A stretch of 64,000 bases of DNA. It comes from Oikopleura dioica. Taxonomy: Eukaryota; Chordata; Appendicularia; Copelata; Oikopleuridae. Positions 12,017 to 22,928 of this stretch are shown in pieces. A program made the translations under genes and the position numbers. The notes below the pieces were generated by a model. The model did no database searches. It saw nothing but the letters and a program-made list of their open reading frames with translations, and was not told the DNA's origin. Numbering within the stretch: the first letter of the stretch is position 1; every line of letters begins with the position of its first letter. The stretch is taken from assembly GCA_907165135.1 (NCBI GenBank), contig OU015567.1, positions 13,211,001 to 13,275,000 of the forward strand, given 5' to 3'.

Positions 12017-12679
12017 ATGAACACCCCACGAACCAGCGGCAACGATTTCTCCAAGAAATCACGAGTCAAGTTGAACGAGCGCTTCTCGAGACTTCGAGTC
12101 ATTGTCGAAAAGCGTTTTCCAGAGATTCACGACTGGAACAGATTCCGCATTCTCGACGCTGCCATTGCCTTGCTCGGCGGTAAGCCACTCTCTGCCAACC
12201 CCACAGAGCGTCGGACTGCCATGAACAACCAAGAAGCCTGCGCGTATTACAGAAACAAGCTCAAGAACTGCTTCGAAATCCTCAAGCAAACGCTCGACAC
12301 CGAAGGCTTTATCAGCGCTGGAACAACTCGTCAACTTAACACTCGAGCAGGATTGCTGGAGTTTACGATCGACTGCCTCGTCACAAAGTTCGGCGAGCCC
12401 GACGAATTGAGAATCGATTTTTTGCCAACTCCTATCGTCCGAAGATCACCCAAGAAACGACGCTCCACTGACTCTTGCGAATTTACTCCTCCAGCTAAAC
12501 GACCCTCATCAATCAACTTCACTCCCTCGCCAGCTTCTTCATCTTCTGGCTCCCTTCAGCTCTCTCCCGAACACGAGCAGCTCCTGCAGAAACTGCGAAT
12601 CGCATATTTCTTATCTAACCTTTCTGGCAAAACTGCATTCAACCCTGCTCTTGACTTGAACATCTGGCGCCCATGGTGA
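12017..12679 (+). CDS. HES-like bHLH transcriptional repressor ending in WRPW
   Basis: An intronless frame of 220 residues ends exactly with WRPW, the Groucho/TLE-recruiting tetrapeptide of Hairy/Enhancer-of-split proteins. Residues 14-55 form a helix-loop-helix-like block (KLNERFSRLRVIVEKRF ... RILDAAIALL). Residues 70-125 could hold the Orange-type helices, followed by a basic patch (RRSPKKRRS) and a Ser/Pro-rich linker before WRPW. The basic DNA-contact region is weak: the usual run of paired Arg/Lys and the family proline are not visible. It may therefore bind DNA differently or act as a dimerising partner. A TATA box and a compact leader suggest tightly regulated, developmental expression. 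Predicted role: nuclear repressor downstream of Notch or similar cues. Confidence 0.8.
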   Translation: MNTPRTSGNDFSKKSRVKLNERFSRLRVIVEKRFPEIHDWNRFRILDAAIALLGGKPLSANPTERRTAMNNQEACAYYRNKLKNCFEILKQTLDTEGFISAGTTRQLNTRAGLLEFTIDCLVTKFGEPDELRIDFLPTPIVRRSPKKRRSTDSCEFTPPAKRPSSINFTPSPASSSSGSLQLSPEHEQLLQKLRIAYFLSNLSGKTAFNPALDLNIWRPW

Positions 12680-12803
12680 ACAATTATTCTTTGTAAATAG
12701 AAATAAAATGTATTGGAATAACCAAATTTTGTTTTGTTTGCGTGATGTTTCCATGGTTTATTATCCGTTATGAAATGGTGAGAGTTAGCAGTGAGGTGAA
12801 TTT

Positions 12804-15800
12804 TCAGAGATTTAGCTGAAAAAGCAGGCGGTGAAAGACAGCGAAAATTGCGGAATTCTCCGTTAGTCCGATTCCGATATCGCGCTTTGTGACGTTTTTC
12901 TGGCTTGAAAGATATATCTCCACGTACTTATAGACGATTAGCAAGTTATTACCAAAACTATTGACTTACACAGAAGTAATATCCAGTGAATCTAAGGCAG
13001 TCTTCAGTATGCTCTTCCATTCTATGCGACTTCAAAAACTCGCGGATTTTGTCCCGTGAATTGAGTTTCTCTGTTTTTCCGGTGCCGGCTGTTTCGGAGT
13101 AAAGTCGCTTTGCGATCTCTCTTCTTGGATTGAGCTTGTTTATGAACTCAGGACTAGAATTTAAATAAGTTGGAAATAAGTAAAGAAGCGTAGTTTACTT
13201 GTATGGCTTGTTCCCTTCAATGCCCATGATGGGGATGATCTTGGACTTGTAGATATCCCATATTTGAGGGAGGCATTGATTGCAATCCAGCCAGACGGCG
13301 CCGAACATAGATTCGAATACGTCACCAAACCATTTGGGAATGTCGAGAAGATAAGCTAAAACAGAGTTATTTCATGACTAGTTGAAAATTTCGCCACTGA
13401 GAGTACGACTTACGGCAAGAATACTCCTTCGCTCGGTTTACGGTCTTATCAGTCCATTCCATAACGTTGAGAACACGCTGCAAGTCAGGATTCAAGGGAA
13501 CGCCTCGTTCCTGCTTGTTGAGCAGATTCTTGAACTCTTCGAGTTTGTGCATCGCAGAGATGTGATCCTTCGCGGCGCTCGCTTTCATCAACGTCGATTG
13601 TGGTAATCCCATGCAAAACGCCAACGATCCAAAAAGGTTATTCGAAGTGATTGCTTGCTTCAAATCGGTAAGCTCTCCAGAATCGAGTGAAGCCGACCTT
13701 CGATTGAAGAGCTCATCAACGACCAAATAATCCAAAATCGCATCACCAAGGAATTCAAGCCGCTCATAATTGTCTTTGGGATCTTTTGTGAACTTCTTTT
13801 TCGCAAGCGCGAGTCTGCAAAGATGAGGTGAAATGAATTCATACTGAAGCTCATTCTGAAGGTCCTTGATGATTTTATCTGTCTTTGAATCGGGCTCCAC
13901 TAGTTCAGATTTGTAAGTCATGTGATCTTCCCCAAATGCGGCTCTAGCTTCGTAGGCATTTTCTGGCCAGAATTCTGGAGGGTGGGTGATGAGGCAATCG
14001 CCCTGTACAGTTCGCTTCCTGCGAATTCCTTCCAAGTATTCAGGGTTACTAATGAGTGTATCCATGTAGAGCTGATTCAGCATCCAGACAAATCGAGCAG
14101 CCATTTTCTCCCCGCCAGTCACCAGGTATGCTCCGATAAGCGATTCGATTACGTCGGCGGTTTTCTTGTCGACGAGTTTGTTAATGCTATCGATCGTCAT
14201 ATAGTTGAAGTGGGAAGGACGGACGGTCTCGCTGGTAAATTCATCGGAAATCCGAGGGAAGATTTCTGTTTCATCCTGGTTATCGTCTGTCAGAGCGTGA
14301 TTCAAGGTGTAAACCCATCCTGGCGCTCGTAGAATCCCACGTCCCTTCTGACTGAGATCGTGACAGTTCATATAGCGGGGGATCTGGAGGCAACTTCCAT
14401 CAGAAAGCTTGAGTTTGAACAGCTTTAGAAAATTTGCGTTGGAAATATATGCTCCACGGGCGCTCGTCAGTTCTCCATCTGTAAAATAACTGTACTTCTC
14501 GTAAAGAACACGAGTACAGGCGATTTTAATGAATGAATCGCCGAAAAACTCGAGTCGCTCAAGATTGAAAAAGTCATTTGCGGTTCGTTGAGTAAGTGCG
14601 CGTAGAAGAAGGGATGGAGGAGGAGCGAAACACTCGCGAGTGATAAAGTCAATCGGTGGGTCGGTAGCTTTTCGCTCGATTCTCTCAAAACATTTGTGGA
14701 TCTTCAGCTGGTCTTCGCTCTCATTCTTCAAGGACAGAACAGTATTTGTCTCTTCAGAATCTGTATCTGTTTCGCACTCTGCCGTGAATATTGCCGCATC
14801 TTTTTGAATGAGTGAAAACCAGTCTTTGCAGTGACTTTGAATTACTAATCGATTGATCGCCTGCTGCACAAGACTTTCATATGCTTCTTCCCTCGCCTCG
14901 CCTTCTTTTTTGTTTTCATTGAATTTTCCAAATGATTTGAAGAGCTTCAATGATTCATCGACGATTCCAGGTGTCTTTCCATCTTTATACCAAGGAATGA
15001 AAGTGCCAGGGTGCTCCACTTGCTGTTTTCCGAACAGTTCTAGCTCCTTTTCGCCGTACCACTCGATTTCCCGGTCGAAATGATCCTTGTCCGAAAACTC
15101 TTCTGATGAGGGTTTTGACCAGCAAGATATTTCCGTGTACCGAGGAGGAGTTTTCTTCGGATTGACGCGTTTTAAATACCATGCTTGTTTTTCTTGGCAG
15201 TTGATCGTGTTGCTGAGTAAACCAAAATCAAGATTTTCCTGCTTCTGTGGAATTGATAGGACCTTGTGATCAACGATTTTATCTACATGTGGCGGGAGAT
15301 AAAAAGCTTTCTCACCGAAGACTGGCGGAGGATAAACTGGACCAAGTGAGTCGAAAAGTTTCAGGAACTTTTCTTGATCTGTTGGAGCAGGAAGTTTTTT
15401 CTCGGATATCTTGATCTTCTTGTAGGAATAGTCAGTCCCTTCTTTCGAGTCACCAGTAAATTCATCATCTCTTGCGACATATCCAGAAGGAGCGGCTGTG
15501 GGAGGCAGATTTGTGAAGAGGAAGGTATCATGTCTGGCTTCAGTTCCTTCGACCAGGCCTTTGAATCTCTTGATAGAAGTCGTTTTGTACGTAGTAAGAG
15601 GTGATTTGGTTAGCATCTTGTAAACTTGTAGTGGTGATAGTCCAGGCTTGCTATGATTGTTTCCTTCATCGAGAGTCGGAAAAACCCTACCGTTGTACTC
15701 TTTCGCGAATTTGACACGAAGTTCCTCGGCATTTAGCAATTGAATGAGACGAACCGTGATTCCAGGCAATTTCGCTGCTTGAATAAACAGGTTCTTTGGA

Positions 15801-18800
15801 AGGAAGTGATACTCAATATGCTCCATGAAAAGGAATTTTGTTTGCTTTTTGCCACCTTCTGGAGCGTGTCTTGTGATCATCGTTTGCCTTGAATTATTGA
15901 AGGGGTCGCTGATCTTCACAAGTTTTCCCTTTGCGTTGAACTCAGGCTTTATCCTCTTATGATAATCGCCGTATGGAATGGGCTCTTTCAAACTTGTATC
16001 CTTCATTGTACCATCTTTATTCGAGAATTCTACAGTCAGATAGAACTTGTCGCACGTGGGTTGCCAGATCAACGAGTCAGGAGTATTGTCGGAAACGGAT
16101 TTTCGATTAAGAATCCGGACATTGTGATCTTGTCTATCGAATGTCTTGTAAAGCTCGCCGTAGAAGCGTCTTTTCTTAGTTGGCTCTGGAACTCGTGGAA
16201 TTCTTGGGTCCATATGTTTGCTGTAGTCTTTGAATAGTTCTTTGACTGGACGTCGCCAAGCGTATTCTGATTCTTGTATCAATTGAGGTGCTTTTATTAT
16301 TTTATTGCCGTAGTAAAAGGTAGCCTCTTCCACCTCCTGTCGCCAGTGTAACTCCCGCCCAACAATGAACTGCTCTTGTTTCGTTGATTGAATGATACCG
16401 AAGCCAAATCCTGCATCTGCCTTCATATACGGTTCATACCAGACACGCTGCTTGTCCCAGTGCTTCTCTTGGATCTTTTCTTCGTGTCTCTTCCTGATCG
16501 CCTTCCCGCTTCTTTTGGGTATTAAAGGATGTGGAGCAGGACCAGTCTTACTGGATTCAAGATTTGCATCGTTCAATAAATTGAGATTTTCTCTCAACCT
16601 TATAATTTTTGTCGTATACGCTTCCCATTCTGCAGTTGGCTCTCCATTCTCATCTTTCTGCGGTGTGAGTTGTCTTCTCTGATTGATTAATCTGTTCATT
16701 TCTGCATCTTTTTTGGCGTGATTTTCGCGTCTCGCTCTGATTATATGCATGCACCTACTTTCAAAGACCTCCATCTCGGTAATTGTAAACCAGTCAATGT
16801 CAAAACCATGCCATGGGAGCTGGCGCTTCGCAAGTGGAACATACAGCAACTGCACTTCACCTTGTCTTACCCACTGTTTCAACTCCCAGTATTCCGGAAC
16901 ACGCTTCTCGGCATTGCCCCAACCAGAAGTGAACTTTTTCGATTCCTTGCTCATCTCTTTTTGAAGATCTCGCTTCTTTTCAAGTGTCATCAGAACGTCG
17001 CTAGCTTGTAAACAATCTTCTCCTAATCCATTGTGTAGTTCTGTAATATTTCTGTAGAAATGTTTCAATTGACTCAATTCCACTTCGTCGAAAACAAGCA
17101 TCGATCTGAGTAGGGTCACTTCAACATCAAGGGCGTATGTGGTTTTTTGCTTCTTCGGATGATATACTGAAAATGGCGCAACCGAAACTATCGGCTTGGC
17201 AACAAGAATGCCAAAGGCCTGATCGCTAAAATCGTGAGGAAAAGACGCTTCCGACGAATTTTTGATGTTGAAGTTATCGCAGTAGCGTCTTGTCTTGCTG
17301 ATACTGACTAAATAAAGGTAACAAGGCTTGCCAGGTTCAATTTGGCCTCCTTGAAGACATTCTGGGAAAATTCGTCGGTATTGCTTGTCGTTTTTAATTG
17401 AGTACTTGCTCTTGAAATTTTCGCTCTCATGGAAAGGATGCTCGGGTAGATCAGGCTCGAATTCTCTTGGACCTCTTGTATGATACTTTTCGCGTTTTTC
17501 CTCAACCTCGGTTCTCGGATTTTTCAAGAGGAAGAAATCATTAGGATTCTCTTTCTTGAACCTTGTGAGGGCAATTTTGCACACATTCTCAACCGCATCT
17601 TCTTCGTTTTGAAAGGTGTCACTTATCATAACCTTCTTGGACACTGGGAAGTCAAATGGAAATCCAGCGGTAGCCATCCACCCTCCATTTCCATCCTTCG
17701 CTGTGTTGACTTGTAATTTCGCGAAAATATCCGGAATGCAAACTTTACTGACAACATCTCTTAGAATTTCTTTCGCCGTTTTATCGTCGGGAAATCCATC
17801 CATTATTCCTTCGTCCGCTTTTTCGATTCTTGTTTCCGACGACTCAAGCGGATCAGTAAAGATGTCACTCTTACTTTTAATTTCAGGTTCTTTGCAGCCA
17901 CCAGAACTAAATCGCTCGACTTCTTTTCTAACCTCATTGAACTTGTCATGAGTACTTAGGTCGACAACAAGTTGTATCATGCCATCTCTAACCGGGAGGT
18001 CAAAGAAATCTGCACTCGGCTCTTCGAAACGATAGCCAAGGCTGATCGGACACTTTCCCTGTGTGACAATCCCTTCAATTACGTAGTTCGGAACGCTAGA
18101 AGTCGTGATCAACAACCCTGAGCGATTTTTGCTATCCATGAAGAACTCCAAACTTTCTTTCATCGTCTTCGCATAATCTTTGTCTCTCTTCGCAAACACC
18201 TTTTCGTTGATCTCGTCTACAAGTCGTGGATTTCTCATTGAAGATTTGAAAGGCGTGCCGAGTTGGAACATCTTAGAATCATGGAAGAAGGGAATGATGC
18301 ATGCGAAAAGGGGGAACTCCCGCTCCGTCATGAGCTTCAAGGCCATCTGAAACGAATAGCACAGGACTTCGCTGTTGAAGCTGACGATGTACTTGCCAAA
18401 TCCTTCCCCAACGAGTTCTTCTACTGGCTTTTCGTATGGATTGTACGCACTTTTACTTTCAACAGGCTTCTTGATCTTTTTTACATCAAATTGACTTAAC
18501 CAAGCTGGTAGATCATCGTCAGCATTATCGTGGAACTCATCCAGTTCGCATTCCCTCTTTCTTCTTTCATAATCAGAATCAGGCTCTTTTTCCGAATCAT
18601 CATGATCGGACGCTCGATCCATCTCAAGATTCTCTTTAGGAGGGTTGAAGCGTTCCCGAAGGTTCCATAGAAACATCCAGAGCCTGTCGCTTAGCAAACA
18701 CTCTTTCTCTTCGATTTCATCAAGCTCGGAAATGATCGCTTTGCAAGAAAAGAAAGTCGTCAACACCATTTCGTAAATAGTATTGACCATCATGTTCGTT

Positions 18801-19510
18801 TCTATCTTATTCACCAGTTGAGAATTATTGTAGCTCGTTGCAAGAAGAGTAAGTCGCAGTTGCAAGTCTGGAAACCATCTGATCAAACCGTATGTACCGA
18901 AGTTGTCCAAGATTTTTAAGCAATCGCCCAGTATCTCATCCGCCTTATGGACCATGTAATCATCATGCGGTTCAACAGTCACTTCACCAGGAGAGTCGTC
19001 GATCAGTTTGACGAACTCATGGTCTTCATCTTTACAGTTGCGATAATAGGAATAAGATGTTTCTGTCTCGTGATGACTAAATTCGTGATGCTGGAAGAGC
19101 GCGGCGATGTCTTGCCTAGTTGTTCCGAAAAGATCCCGCAGTCGCTCTTTCGCACCGGTGAACTCAGGGACGCTTCGATGTCTTTTGCATTTTTCGATCA
19201 CAGGCAAGACGATTTCGGCTTTCTTCTCAGTTGAATAGCCTACATCATTTTTCGACAGGAAAATAACGATGTCCGGACGAACCCCTTGCTTCTCCATTTG
19301 CCTTTTTACGTCAAACTCTTTCGTCACAACGAAAATCGTTTTACCAATCTCTTCTCCATACGATCTCAGTTCGGACGCTATTTTCTGGAAGTACTTCTGC
19401 TTATGAGACTCAAAAATGGGATATTTTTCTTCTTTCTTGCTCTCCTCCGTCCCTCTTATTTCATCCCTCAGTTTTTCCTTCAAGTTTTGTTCCATAGATC
19501 TATCGAACAT
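12804..19510 (-). CDS. DICER1: Dicer-family RNase III with degenerate helicase region
   Basis: Four exons (19510-13414, 13355-13199, 13153-12970, 12926-12804) sum to 2187 codons in frame, giving 2186 residues, close to normal Dicer length. Order: a helicase-like region (1 to about 560) with a recognisable insert-type segment and a worn HELICc remnant (GLLITTSSVPNYVIEG, about 467); dimerisation domain (DUF283, about 590-670); platform/PAZ/connector with LPGITVRLIQLLNAEEL near 1237; RNase IIIa with ERLEFFGDSFIK near 1650 and ESLIGAY; RNase IIIb with ERLEFLGDAILD near 1917 and GDVFESMFGA; C-terminal dsRBD-like end. Both RNase III sites keep their acidic residues. No Walker A (GxGKT) and no DECH box are present, so ATP-driven translocation is unlikely. 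The protein should cut dsRNA or pre-miRNA. The ATG at 19510 was chosen because a TATA box lies upstream and no earlier exon is seen. Confidence 0.93.
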
Positions 19511-19588
19511 CACTTTGATCCGCTTGGAGATGTGAGTGTAGGCCTTGACATAGGTAATGATTCTAAAGGATCATATTCTCGTCCGGGC

Positions 19589-19595
19589 ATTTATA
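19589..19595 (-). promoter_or_regulatory. TATA box of the Dicer gene
   Basis: On the minus strand the sequence reads CTATAAATGCC, about 80 nt before the ATG at 19510. Its position argues that the Dicer open frame starts here and that no upstream helicase exons exist. Confidence 0.5.
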
Positions 19596-19597
19596 GT

Positions 19598-19957
19598 TCG
19601 CAAACTCACCTTTTTGAAATTTGCGTATTAGTTTCATTGAATAATAAGGTCGGATGCTGGTGAATAATAAGATTGTTGTAGAAAACAACATTATTGCTCA
19701 AAAAATCCTTATTTCGCGTTAGAATTTCCGCCATTTTTTACATCATTGCTGAAAACCCCGCAGTAAAGATATCATGATTCATGAAAGATTAGTTTATTTC
19801 AATCTATCTAACTCACAATAAGATAGGAAAAGGCAAAATAGAAATGAATCGGGAACTTTGAATGTGCAGTAAAAGGAACTAAAGTGGACGGTACAGAAAT
19901 TTGCAAAACTAAAAGTATACAGTTTTATTTAATTATACAATTATAAAAAGTTTTTGA
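19598..19957. other. Intergenic region, Dicer 5' flank and EEPD1-like 3' flank
   Basis: AT-rich, no coding exon recognised. It should contain the polyadenylation region of the EEPD1-like gene. Confidence 0.4.
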
Positions 19958-21125
19958 TTAAATTAAATTGAGTTCTAAGTATTCAGGCTTTAGAGTAGTG
20001 ATTCTCCCAACGGGTGAGCTGGGACTAGCCGGAATATAGCTTGACTTGAGATTTTCCAAGTTGCTCTCGTACTTGGGCCCGTTGGGAGAAACTTTAGAAG
20101 ATAAAAGACTTGAAGAAATTTTGATTACCCCAGTGTCTGAGTAAGCTGTTTGGCCAGATTTACTGGTCGTTGGGGAGATGTGGTTCTTAGAAATAAGCAA
20201 TGAGGGGGAGGAGGAGGTAGAGTGGGATAGGGTTAACTCGTGTTGATGAGTAAAGAACGCAGAAAGCCGAATTTTTATGACCTCTTCGCTTTTTTCGCAA
20301 ATAACGACTTTTTCCAGGTTCAAAGCAATGAGAGATACCAAGTCATTTTCTCCTAAAAGACAAATTTTATGCCACCGATAAAAAAGAGCGAAACCTTTGA
20401 AATAAAGAGGAACAACTTTCCATTTCCCTCGATCGGATGTCAGCTTGATCTTTGGTATATTTGGATCTTCTAACTCAGACAAGACCTCATTAAAGTCGTC
20501 TTTGCATTCATGAAGACTTTTCCCGCTGAAAACAACGAGGTCGAGTGAGTTTCTGAGAATATAGCTGCAAATAACTTCTTTCACGCCCAAAGACGAACAG
20601 TAACTTTCGTTAAACTCGTTGCCAAGAGGAAAGTAGGCGACTCGGAAGATACTTTTTAATCTCTTTTGTATGGGATAATAAGTAAATTTTGAATAAAAGA
20701 AAAATTGACTAAGAGCAGTTCTATCCCTTGCCGGATTACATGAAATCGCGATAGCAGCATCTGGTTTCTTGGCGCATTTGATTTCAGGCCTTATGAGATC
20801 TAGCGTTTTTGTTCCGCCAAAATCTGGTACACAGACCAGATCATTGATGCTTTTGAATTCGCCAATCTTCGTCCGATGTTTTGTTATTCCAAGAGCGAGG
20901 TCCTAAATCTACTAGCAAACATTTTCGCTTGCTGCTACTTACTGCAGTTATTCCAGGAAGTGTGAGAAATTGTTCCTCAGCGGCTGAATTTATATCAAGC
21001 CTCGGATCAGCGGGCAGAAGTTCCTTGAATGATTGAAGTGATCGCATCGACTCATGGTGTCGTTTCTTGTTTTTCTTGCGCCTTCGAAATCTAAGCGAGT
21101 CGCACAAGCCACATGAGTACCCCAT
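19958..21125 (-). CDS. EEPD1-like protein: helix-hairpin-helix domain plus truncated endonuclease/exonuclease/phosphatase fold
   Basis: Exons 21125-20943 and 20902-19958 join in phase 0 (376 codons, 375 residues). The N terminus is MGYSCGLC, a Gly-2 myristoylation context with nearby cysteines, as in EEPD1. Two HhH units follow (INSAAEEQFLTLPGITA and FKSINDLVCVPDFGG, residues 45-90). The next 200 residues align by eye with the first half of the EEPD1 nuclease domain (FRVAYFPLG, GVKEVICSYIL, RGKWKVVPL). The expected metal-binding Glu after the second strand is replaced (VVFSGK), and the C-terminal catalytic Asp/His half is absent, replaced by a Ser-rich tail. It is probably a DNA- or membrane-associated pseudo-enzyme. 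An AG 9 nt before the ATG, closely downstream of the kelch gene, indicates an operon. Confidence 0.75.
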
Positions 21126-21134
21126 GTACGATTT

Positions 21135-21136
21135 CT
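21135..21136 (-). promoter_or_regulatory. Probable spliced-leader trans-splice acceptor (EEPD1-like gene)
   Basis: On the minus strand TTTTTCAG ends here, 9 nt before the ATG at 21125 and about 100 nt after the stop of the upstream kelch gene. This is the arrangement expected of an operon downstream gene. Confidence 0.55.
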
Positions 21137-21235
21137 GAAAAATATTAATAATTTCTTGAAGGCTTCTCAAATTGAGTGATGATAACTGGCAGTGATCAAA
21201 AATTGTCACATGTAAAAATTGTAAAATTTTCTCTA

Positions 21236-22506
21236 AATTTGTTCCTCAGTCGCATCAACGCGTCGTTTGAGTCCAATCGCACTGAGCAGCGCATTCCCGT
21301 CTTCTGCCTCTCCTTCAACAAATTCGGCTTTCCAGCACTCCTTGAGAACGCTGGCGATTCCTTGCTCTGAGAAAACGCTCGTAAAACAAATATTGAATCG
21401 AGTATCTCACCTGTATCGAGTTTGTCTGTTCCACCAAAGAGGTACAACACCCCATCGTAGAACTCCATCTTTGCTTGTCGCCGCGGATTGAGCGATTTTC
21501 CATTCGATTCGATTTTCGACCATTTGCCGTTAGTAAAAAGATGAAGGCCACCAAGAAGCTCGTCATTTTTACCTGAAAGATTTTTATATTCGTCAAAATC
21601 AAATGTTTACCTTGTCCTCCGAAGACATAAAACTTATTGTCAACCGAAGCAGACGCGAAAAATGATCTTGGCGCGGGTAAAAATCCTCCAGGCTTTTCAC
21701 ATTCCCACATTTTGTTTTCAACATCGTAGATGAACATTTCATTTGTTCTGCCTGTTGTCCCTTTTCCTCCGAAAAGGATGATTTCCCCTTTCTTGTTCAT
21801 GAAGCCTCCTGATGCGGCTTTGGCAGCGGCGCCTTCGATGCCTTTGAAAGCAAGGATCTCTACTTTATCAGTTGTGAAATCAAGTCGGACGACATCGTCG
21901 AACCAGCTAAATAAATGTTCTGATAAGTCTGGTAAATGAAACTTTACCCGAGTTGGAGCGCCTCCTGAGCTTCTTTCTCGCGTTTAATCTCATCATCCGC
22001 GTCCTGTTCATCTTCGGATTCTGCGCAATCAACAGGTCCGAAGCCGCCAATAATAAAGCATTCGTTTTCGCCTCTGACTGTGGCAACTTTGTCTCTGGGA
22101 GTGAAATCAACAGGATCAACCTCTATCTGAGTCCATGTAACTTTTCCTTGATCCAGTTGACCTTTCCAGATGTCACCGAGCCATCCGACGCCGGAATTTA
22201 AACCGCCGAAAATATAGATGCACGTTTTTCCGTCTTTTTCATGAAATGACATTCCGCAACAGCTTCGGCCCATTGGGGCTTCACTTATTCAAGTTTTATT
22301 AAACCAAAAGTTGCGCGCTAAAACCTGGTGGTGAGTTTCGTCCACGCATTATTTGTCGGTGAGTACTGAAAGAGATCATTTTGCTCTTCCATATTTTCAT
22401 TTGCACCGCCAAAGATGAAGATGCCCATCTTTGGGATTGAGACAGAAGCAAACCCTTCCAAGCCTGTTGGAAGCTCTGCGATGCTTTCCCATTCAGCAAG
22501 CAACAT
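21236..22506 (-). CDS. Kelch-repeat protein
   Basis: Exons starting at 22506, 22273, 21940, 21570 and about 21370 encode a beta-propeller of kelch blades: IFIFGGANENM, IYIFGGLNSG, CFIIGGFGPVD, IILFGGKGTTGR, FYVFGGQG and LYLFGGTDKLDTG. The double-Gly signature of each blade is intact and there is no BTB or F-box domain at the N terminus, so it is a kelch-only protein (KLHDC/Rab9-effector type). An acidic insert (DCAESEDEQDADDE) lies between blades 3 and 4. The C terminus is a short helical tail ending VDATEEQI. It shares a polycistronic arrangement with the EEPD1-like gene just downstream. The binding partner cannot be inferred. Confidence 0.8.
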
Positions 22507-22928
22507 TTTTCAAGATCTGAACCAAAATGTTCGAAGAGCTCCTTTTTAAATATCTGTATTTAAGTTATTTAAAGATAAGCAAGGTAAACACACGGTATCG
22601 CACCAAAATGCAATGACAATATCTGTAGCAGAATAATTTCAACTTTGAGGGGATTATAAGGCGCGATTCTTATGTACTTTGAGTAAAACTTAGAGTTGGA
22701 AATCAAGGTTGCACGAGGTACGTATCTGCAAGAGACTGTTAAAACTTATAATTGATCATTTTGCAGGTAGTCAAATTATAAGTAGAAAGTGTAAGAATAA
22801 ATGAAGAAATCATCGGTCTTTTTTACTGAATAAATAGACGTTGAAAATATCAACTTGCAACGAGAACGACACTACATTAAGAAAACTATATTTTTCTGTA
22901 TATAAAGTGAACTTTTTGCTGTTTTGAT
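22507..22928. other. Intergenic region between exchanger 3' end and kelch promoter
   Basis: AT-rich, no exon recognised; the 5' control region of the kelch/EEPD1-like transcript should be here. Confidence 0.4.
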
